In this document: positions 5,659 to 10,389 of the stretch, one piece after another | Numbering within the stretch: position 1 is the first letter of the stretch | Layout of the letters: each line of letters begins with the position of its first letter | Assembly: GCA_033764265.1 (NCBI GenBank) | Contig: JANRJB010000425.1 | Location: forward strand, 1 to 10,389 | Origin: VGEM01 sp033764265 | GTDB taxonomy: Bacteria > Pseudomonadota > Alphaproteobacteria > Rhodospirillales > Rhodospirillaceae | Direction: 5' to 3' | DNA: 10,389 nucleotides | Made by a program: the position numbers and the translations under genes | Notes under the pieces: model-generated | The model's database searches: none | Seen by the model: only the letters and a program-made list of their open reading frames with translations | Told to the model about the DNA's origin: nothing

Positions 5659-8400
5659 ATGAAAGACGATGCCGCCCGCCCGACCCCCGAACCCGCGGCC
5701 GAGGCCACGCCGCTGATGGCGCAGTACCACGCGGTCAAGGCGCAGCACCCCGACGCGCTGTTGTTCTTCCGCATGGGCGATTTCTACGAATTGTTTTTCG
5801 ACGACGCGGTGGCGGCGTCGGCGGCGCTCGACATCGCGCTGACCAAGCGCGGCAAGCACCAGGGCGACGACATCCCGATGTGCGGCGTACCGGTGCACAG
5901 CCACGAAGGCTATCTCGCCCGGCTGATCCGCAAGGGCTTCAAGGTGGCGGTGTGCGAGCAGCTCGAGGACCCGGCCGAGGCGAAAAAGCGCGGGTCCAAG
6001 GCGGTGGTGAAGCGCGACGTTGTGCGCCTGATCACGCCCGGCACCCTGACCGAGGACACCCTGCTCGAGGCGCGCCGCCACAATTATCTGGCCGCCGTTG
6101 CCGAGGTGAAGGCCGACGGTGCGGGCAACCTGGGGCTCGCCTGGCTTGATGTTTCCACCGGTGCGTTCCTGGTGCAGGCCGTCGACACGGCGGCGCTGCC
6201 GGCCGCGCTTGCCCGCATCTCCCCGGGCGAGTTGCTGGTGCCCGATCGCCTGGCCGACGCCGCCGGACTGGGCGATGCGTTCGCGCCCTGGCGGGACCGC
6301 TTGACCATCCTGCCCGCCAGCCGGTTCGACTCCGAGAACGCCCGCGCGCGGCTGCATGCGCTTTATGGCGTCGGCGCGCTGGACGGTTTTGGGCCGTTCT
6401 CGCGCGCCGAAATCGCCGCCGCCGGCACGCTGGTGGACTACGTGGCGCTGACGCAGAAGGGAAAGCTGCCGCGCATCGACCGGCCGGCCCGGCAGGACGC
6501 CGGCGCGGTCCTCGAGATCGATGCCGCCACCCGCCGCAATCTGGAACTGACGCAGACGCTGTCGGGCGAACGCGCCGGCAGCCTGTTGGCGGTGCTGGAT
6601 CGCACCGTAACCGGCGCCGGGGCGCGGGCGTTGGCCGCGCGGCTGTCGGCGCCGCTGACCGACCCCGCGGCGATCAATCGCCGGCTCGACGCGGTGGCGT
6701 TTTTCGTGTCGGCGGCGGCCGCCCGCGACGCGGTACGCGCGGCCTTGCGCAGCGCCCCCGATATCGCCCGGGCACTATCTCGACTCACCGTGGGCCGCGG
6801 CGGCCCGCGCGACCTGGCGGCCGTGCGCGATGGCCTGGCGCTGGCGCCGCGCCTGCGCAACGCGGCGGCCAGCGCCGGTCGCAGCCTGCTGCCGCCGCCG
6901 GCAGAACTAGCCGCCGCCGTGTCGGACCTGGACGGCCACGGCGGAGTGGTGGATCGATTGTCACAGGCGTTGGCCGCCAACGTGCCGCTGCTGGCGCGCG
7001 ATGGCGGCTTCGTCGCCACTGGATATTCCGCCGCGCTTGATGAACAGCGGGCGCTGCGCGATCACAGCCGCAAGCTGATCGCCGGCCTGCAGGCGACATA
7101 CGCCGAAGCCACCGGGATCGCCAATCTCAAGATCGCCCACAACAACATGCTCGGCTACTACGTCGAGGTGAATGCCAAGGCCGGCGAGAAGCTCTTGGAA
7201 CAGATTCGCGCCGGGCTGGCCAGTGGCGCGGGCGGGGCCGCGACCAGGTTTGTGCATCGCCAAAGCATGGCCAACGCCATCCGCTTCACGACGGCCGAGC
7301 TGGCAGCGTTCGAGGACCGGGTGCGCGCCGCCGCCGACAAAACCCTTTCGTTGGAACTCGGTATCTTCGATCAGCTGGTCGCCGCGGTCACCGCCGTCGC
7401 GGACGCCATCGCCGCCGCGGCCCAGGCCATGGCCACGCTCGACGTCGCCGCGGCCCTGGCCGAACTGGCGGCCGGCGCACGCCACGTCCGTCCGGTCGTC
7501 GACGGGTCGACGGCCTTCGCCATCGAGGCCGGCCGCCATCCGGTGGTCGAGGCCGCGATGGCCGGCGCGGCCACCGCGTTCGTGCCCAACGGCTGCAATC
7601 TGAATCCCAAGTCCGATGGCGGCGCCGGCCGGCTGTGGTTGGTGACCGGTCCCAACATGGCGGGCAAAAGCACGTTCCTGCGCCAGAACGCGCTGATCGT
7701 CCTGATGGCCCAGGCCGGGTGTTTCGTACCGGCCGCCGCGGCGCACATCGGCGTCGTCGACCGGCTGTTCAGCCGGGTCGGCGCGGCCGACGACCTGGCC
7801 CGCGGCCGCTCCACGTTCATGGTGGAGATGATCGAGACCGCGGCCATCCTCAACCTGGCGACGCCCCGCTCGCTGGTGATCCTGGACGAAATCGGCCGCG
7901 GCACCGCCACCTACGACGGCCTGTCGATTGCCTGGGCGACGCTGGAACACCTACACGACGTGAACCAGGCCCGCGCGCTGTTCGCCACCCACTACCACGA
8001 GCTGACCGCGCTGGCCGGCCGGCTCAGGGAACTTGCGCCGCACACGTTGAAAGTGAAGGACTGGCAGGGCCAGGTGGTGTTCCTGCACGAAATCGGCCCC
8101 GGCGCCGCCGACCGCTCCTACGGCATCCACGTGGCGCAGCTGGCGGGGTTGCCGACCGGCGTGATCGCCCGTGCCGAAGAGGTGCTGGCCGCCCTCGAGC
8201 GGGGCGAAACGGCCGGCGCGGCGCGCCAGCTGGCCGAGGACCTGCCCCTGTTCGCGGCTCGCCCCGCCGCGTCGCGTCCCACGGCCCCGGACCCGGTGGT
8301 TGAGGAGCTGGCGCGCATCATCCCGGACGAGCTGACCCCGCGTGCCGCGCTGGATGCGCTCTACCGCCTTAAAGCCCTGGCGAATCGCGCGAAAAACTAG
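5659..8400 (+). CDS. mutS: DNA mismatch repair protein MutS
   Basis: MutS recognises base mismatches and small loops after replication and, as an ATP-driven sliding clamp, recruits MutL. The complete protein is 913 residues. The mismatch-binding domain carries GDFYELF with F42 (stacks on the mismatch) and E44. The connector and lever domains follow, with LKIAHNNMLGYYVEV near 490 and the clamp region (FVHRQSMANAIRFTTAEL) after it. The ATPase domain has Walker A GPNMAGKST (664-672), Walker B VILDE with D743/E744, and the ATHYHEL switch at about 776-782. A DLPLF segment (861-865) in the flexible tail could be a beta-clamp contact. The C-terminal helix ELTPRAALDALYRLK matches the MutS tetramerisation tail. 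The ATG at 5659 is chosen because an N-terminal extension in the same frame (back to 5557) is unlike MutS, is Arg/Thr-rich and runs through the promoter region. The gene is divergent from maeB, and its TAG is 72 nt before the next gene. Confidence 0.98.
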   Translation: MKDDAARPTPEPAAEATPLMAQYHAVKAQHPDALLFFRMGDFYELFFDDAVAASAALDIALTKRGKHQGDDIPMCGVPVHSHEGYLARLIRKGFKVAVCEQLEDPAEAKKRGSKAVVKRDVVRLITPGTLTEDTLLEARRHNYLAAVAEVKADGAGNLGLAWLDVSTGAFLVQAVDTAALPAALARISPGELLVPDRLADAAGLGDAFAPWRDRLTILPASRFDSENARARLHALYGVGALDGFGPFSRAEIAAAGTLVDYVALTQKGKLPRIDRPARQDAGAVLEIDAATRRNLELTQTLSGERAGSLLAVLDRTVTGAGARALAARLSAPLTDPAAINRRLDAVAFFVSAAAARDAVRAALRSAPDIARALSRLTVGRGGPRDLAAVRDGLALAPRLRNAAASAGRSLLPPPAELAAAVSDLDGHGGVVDRLSQALAANVPLLARDGGFVATGYSAALDEQRALRDHSRKLIAGLQATYAEATGIANLKIAHNNMLGYYVEVNAKAGEKLLEQIRAGLASGAGGAATRFVHRQSMANAIRFTTAELAAFEDRVRAAADKTLSLELGIFDQLVAAVTAVADAIAAAAQAMATLDVAAALAELAAGARHVRPVVDGSTAFAIEAGRHPVVEAAMAGAATAFVPNGCNLNPKSDGGAGRLWLVTGPNMAGKSTFLRQNALIVLMAQAGCFVPAAAAHIGVVDRLFSRVGAADDLARGRSTFMVEMIETAAILNLATPRSLVILDEIGRGTATYDGLSIAWATLEHLHDVNQARALFATHYHELTALAGRLRELAPHTLKVKDWQGQVVFLHEIGPGAADRSYGIHVAQLAGLPTGVIARAEEVLAALERGETAGAARQLAEDLPLFAARPAASRPTAPDPVVEELARIIPDELTPRAALDALYRLKALANRAKN

Positions 8401-8425
8401 CTTTCTCGGCCTGGCCCGCGGGCTC

Positions 8426-8434
8426 TGATATACT
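8426..8434 (+). promoter_or_regulatory. Putative extended -10 promoter for the small membrane protein-glnD unit
   Basis: The sequence TGATATACT has the TG-n-TATACT form, five of six matches to the -10 hexamer plus the extended TG, inside a very GC-rich stretch. It lies in the 72-bp gap after mutS and would start RNA near 8441, giving a leader of about 30 nt. A matching -35 box is weak or absent. It suggests that the two downstream genes can be transcribed independently of mutS. Confidence 0.4.
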
Positions 8435-8452
8435 TATCTGATTGACCAGGAA

Positions 8453-8465
8453 TCCCGGTCCGGGA
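8453..8465 (+). promoter_or_regulatory. Inverted repeat overlapping the ribosome binding site
   Basis: TCCCGGTCCGGGA is a perfect inverted repeat (6-1-6, realistically a 5-bp stem with loop GTC). Its right arm contains GGGA of the only Shine-Dalgarno candidate, GGGAG (8462-8466), which lies 6 nt before the ATG at 8473. Folding would hide the ribosome site. The stem is short, so any regulatory effect is speculative. Confidence 0.25.
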
Positions 8466-8472
8466 GCGTGCC

Positions 8473-8880
8473 ATGCCGTTCACCATCGATCCCGACAAGC
8501 CCGATGTGCCGGCGCTGGCGCGCATCGCCCTGTGGACCGGTGTGACCGTCATGGTCGGTTCGGTCGCGGCGCTGATCCTCGCGTTCTCGGGCTACGAGTG
8601 GGTCAACGACATCTACGCCTTCGCCGCCGCCGTGCTCGCGTTCCTGATCGCGCTGATTCTGATCGGTCAGGGCCGCACCATGGAGCAGCTCGCGGTAATC
8701 AGCGTACGTGTCAAGTCGCGCTTCGCCACCGAAGGCGCGATCCCCGTACTGTTGGTCACACCCGGCGGTGCGTCCGGCGAGACCCGGCCACCGCCGATCA
8801 TCCCGCAGCGGCAGAAAGAACGCGTCATCCACATCCCCGAGCAGCAGGCCCGCGAGCAGGGCGTGCTGTTGAAGAAATAG
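8473..8880 (+). CDS. Small two-span membrane protein of unknown function
   Basis: I do not recognise a family for this 135-residue protein. It has a short hydrophilic N-terminus (1-17) and a first hydrophobic span (about 19-40, LWTGVTVMVGSVAALILAF). A brief loop GYEWVNDIY follows, then a second span (about 48-66, AFAAAVLAFLIALILIG). A charged C-terminal region of about 70 residues follows, including a proline patch ETRPPPIIP (103-111) and a basic end. By the positive-inside rule (R17 before span 1, R68 and later basic residues after span 2) both termini probably face the cytoplasm. The ATG at 8473 is supported by GGGAG 6 nt upstream and by the MPF start just before the predicted membrane region. 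The stop codon is 7 nt before the glnD start, so the two are almost certainly cotranscribed. It could be a membrane partner in nitrogen signalling, but that rests on position alone. Confidence 0.75.
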   Translation: MPFTIDPDKPDVPALARIALWTGVTVMVGSVAALILAFSGYEWVNDIYAFAAAVLAFLIALILIGQGRTMEQLAVISVRVKSRFATEGAIPVLLVTPGGASGETRPPPIIPQRQKERVIHIPEQQAREQGVLLKK

Positions 8881-8887
8881 CCGCCGC

Positions 8888-10389
8888 GTGCACGGCGTCC
8901 TTCATCCCCGCGAGATCATCGACCGCCGCGCCGTGATGGCGCGGCTGGATGCATTGTACGACTCTGACCTGTCCGACGATGCCTGGCGCGCGGGCCTGCT
9001 GGCCATCTTGCGCGAAGCACTCGCCCACGGCCAGCAGACCGTCCGCGCCCGTTTCGAGGCCCGCCGCGCCACCGGCGTGGAAACGGTGCGCGCGCAATCC
9101 TACCTGATGGACCAGATCATCCGCGTGTTGTTCGACACCGCGCTCGCCACCGTGGCGCGGCGCGGCGTGCCCACCACCGGCGAACGGCTCGCGGTCATGG
9201 CGATCGGCGGCTACGGTCGCGGCGAGCTGGCGCCCCTGTCCGACGTCGATCTGTTGTTCCTGCTGCCCTACAAGGAAACGCCGTTTTCCGAGCAGGTGGT
9301 GGAATTCATTCTCTACACCTTGTGGGACCTGGGCCTGAAGGTCGGCCAAGCGGTGCGCAACGTGGACGAGAACATCCATCACGCCAAGGCCGACATGACC
9401 ATCCGCACCACGCTGTTGGATGCGCGCTGGATCTGGGGCGACCAGGCCTTGGCGAAAGACCTGCGGCGCCGCTTCAGGAAAGAGGTGGTCGAAGGCTCGG
9501 GCGCGCAGTTCGTCCAGGCCAAGCTGGCCGAGCGCGACACGCGCCACGACAAGCAGGGCGACTCGCGCTACCGGCTGGAACCCAACGTCAAGGACGACAA
9601 GGGCGGCCTGCGCGACCTGCAGACGTTGTATTGGATCGCGCGCTACCTGTACGGCGTCGACGACGTGCGCAAGCTTGGCGACCTCGACGTCATCGACGAC
9701 ACCGCGGCGGCGCGCTTCGCCAAGGCCCACGAGTTTCTCAGCACCGTGCGCTGCCACATCCATTACATCACCGGCCGGCCCGAGAACCGGCTGACGTTCG
9801 ATCTGCAGCGCCAGATCGCCGCCAGGATCGGCTACGCCGACCGCGCCGGGTCGACCGCGACCGAGCGCTTCATGAAGCATTACTTCCTGATCGCGCGCGA
9901 CGTCGGCGACCTGACGCGGGTGTTCATCACGATGCTGGAGGAGGCCGGCCGCCGCAAACCGCTCATGCGCCTGTCGAGCGCGCTGACCCGCCGGCGCGTC
10001 GCGGGTTTCGTGGTCGAGAACGGCCGCATCGGGGTGCGCGACGACGGCGACTTCGCCGCCGATCCGCTCAAGCTGTTGCGCATTTTCCGGGTGGCGCAGA
10101 AGCGCGGTTACGATTTCCAACCGCGCACGCTGCGCCTGATCGCGCGCAACGCCCAGCGCGTCGTGGCCCTGAGGGACGACCCCGCCGCCAATGCATTGTT
10201 CATGGACATTCTCACCGCGGCCGAAGGTCCCGAGGCCACCTTGCGCCTGATGAGCGAATGCGGCGTGTTCGGCCGCTTCATGCCCGATTTCGCCCGCGTC
10301 GTGGCGCAGATGCAGTACGACATGTACCACGTCTACACCACCGACGAGCACACCATCCGTGCCATCGGCATCCTGCACCGCATCGACCA
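8888..10389 (+). CDS. glnD: [Protein-PII] uridylyltransferase / uridylyl-removing enzyme GlnD, 3'-truncated by window end
   Basis: GlnD senses glutamine and attaches or removes UMP on PII proteins (GlnB/GlnK), which sets glutamine synthetase activity and Ntr transcription. The window contains about 500 codons. The family is usually about 900-950 residues, so most of the HD domain and both ACT domains lie beyond the edge. The nucleotidyltransferase motif GGYGRGELAPLSDVD spans 107-121, with catalytic-type acidic residues D119 and D121. The following segments are family-like: LLFLLPYKETPFSEQVVE, DMTIRTTLLDAR, FVQAKLAERDTRH and LEPNVKDDKGGLRDLQTLYWIARYL. The HD region begins at YHVYTTDEHT (480-489). 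No ATG lies near the expected N-terminus. GTG at 8888 gives VHGVLHPREIIDRRAV, which aligns with the usual start, and an in-frame TGA at 8870-8872 limits any extension. GTG 8933 or ATG 8936 would cut into conserved sequence. A GAAGAAA stretch overlapping the previous gene's stop may be the ribosome site. Confidence is high for identity and moderate for the exact start. Confidence 0.95.
   Translation, partial: MHGVLHPREIIDRRAVMARLDALYDSDLSDDAWRAGLLAILREALAHGQQTVRARFEARRATGVETVRAQSYLMDQIIRVLFDTALATVARRGVPTTGERLAVMAIGGYGRGELAPLSDVDLLFLLPYKETPFSEQVVEFILYTLWDLGLKVGQAVRNVDENIHHAKADMTIRTTLLDARWIWGDQALAKDLRRRFRKEVVEGSGAQFVQAKLAERDTRHDKQGDSRYRLEPNVKDDKGGLRDLQTLYWIARYLYGVDDVRKLGDLDVIDDTAAARFAKAHEFLSTVRCHIHYITGRPENRLTFDLQRQIAARIGYADRAGSTATERFMKHYFLIARDVGDLTRVFITMLEEAGRRKPLMRLSSALTRRRVAGFVVENGRIGVRDDGDFAADPLKLLRIFRVAQKRGYDFQPRTLRLIARNAQRVVALRDDPAANALFMDILTAAEGPEATLRLMSECGVFGRFMPDFARVVAQMQYDMYHVYTTDEHTIRAIGILHRID

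Noticed and set aside
8414..8423. Perfect palindrome GCCCGCGGGC after mutS as a terminator
   Set aside because: It has no loop and no following T-run, and short GC palindromes are common in DNA of this composition.
8442..8447. TTGACC as a -35 box
   Set aside because: No -10-like hexamer lies 16-18 bp downstream; that position falls in the GC-rich ribosome-site region just before the ATG.

Overview
The window is a GC-rich chromosomal segment, mostly about 65-80% GC where I counted sample lines. It carries ordinary core genes and is best explained as coming from an alphaproteobacterium, probably of the Rhodospirillales type. Three things point there: the maeB / mutS / glnD neighbourhood, a PhoR-like kinase typical of that class, and possible leaderless transcription of mutS. 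The assignment is inferred from gene content, not from a database search.

Layout. (1) 1-1269, + strand: the 3' part of an AmpG-like muropeptide permease, cut by the window's left edge. (2) 1278-5545, - strand: a compact cluster read right to left. It holds maeB (malic enzyme fused to a phosphotransacetylase-like domain), a PhoR-type PAS histidine kinase 22 nt downstream, a 57-residue ORF resembling the N-terminal half of BrnA-family antitoxins, and a YciI-family protein that starts one base after that ORF's stop codon. The last two genes lie in a visibly less GC-rich patch (58% by hand count over 1321-1740). (3) 5546-5658: a divergent promoter region in which two near-identical 14-nt elements face outward toward maeB and mutS. 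(4) 5659-10389, + strand: mutS (mismatch recognition ATPase, complete), a 135-residue protein with two membrane spans and no recognised family, and the first 500 codons of glnD (PII uridylyltransferase), which runs off the right edge.

Functionally, the right half combines DNA mismatch repair with nitrogen-status signalling through GlnD. The left half combines the C4/C3 carbon node (malate to pyruvate), a phosphate-type sensor kinase and cell-wall recycling. I see no mobile element, CRISPR array, tRNA or rRNA. No clearly new multi-gene system is visible. The points that most deserve a second look are the truncated antitoxin-like ORF in its low-GC patch, the paired divergent promoter elements with a possible leaderless mutS, and the SD-occluding hairpin before the small membrane protein.
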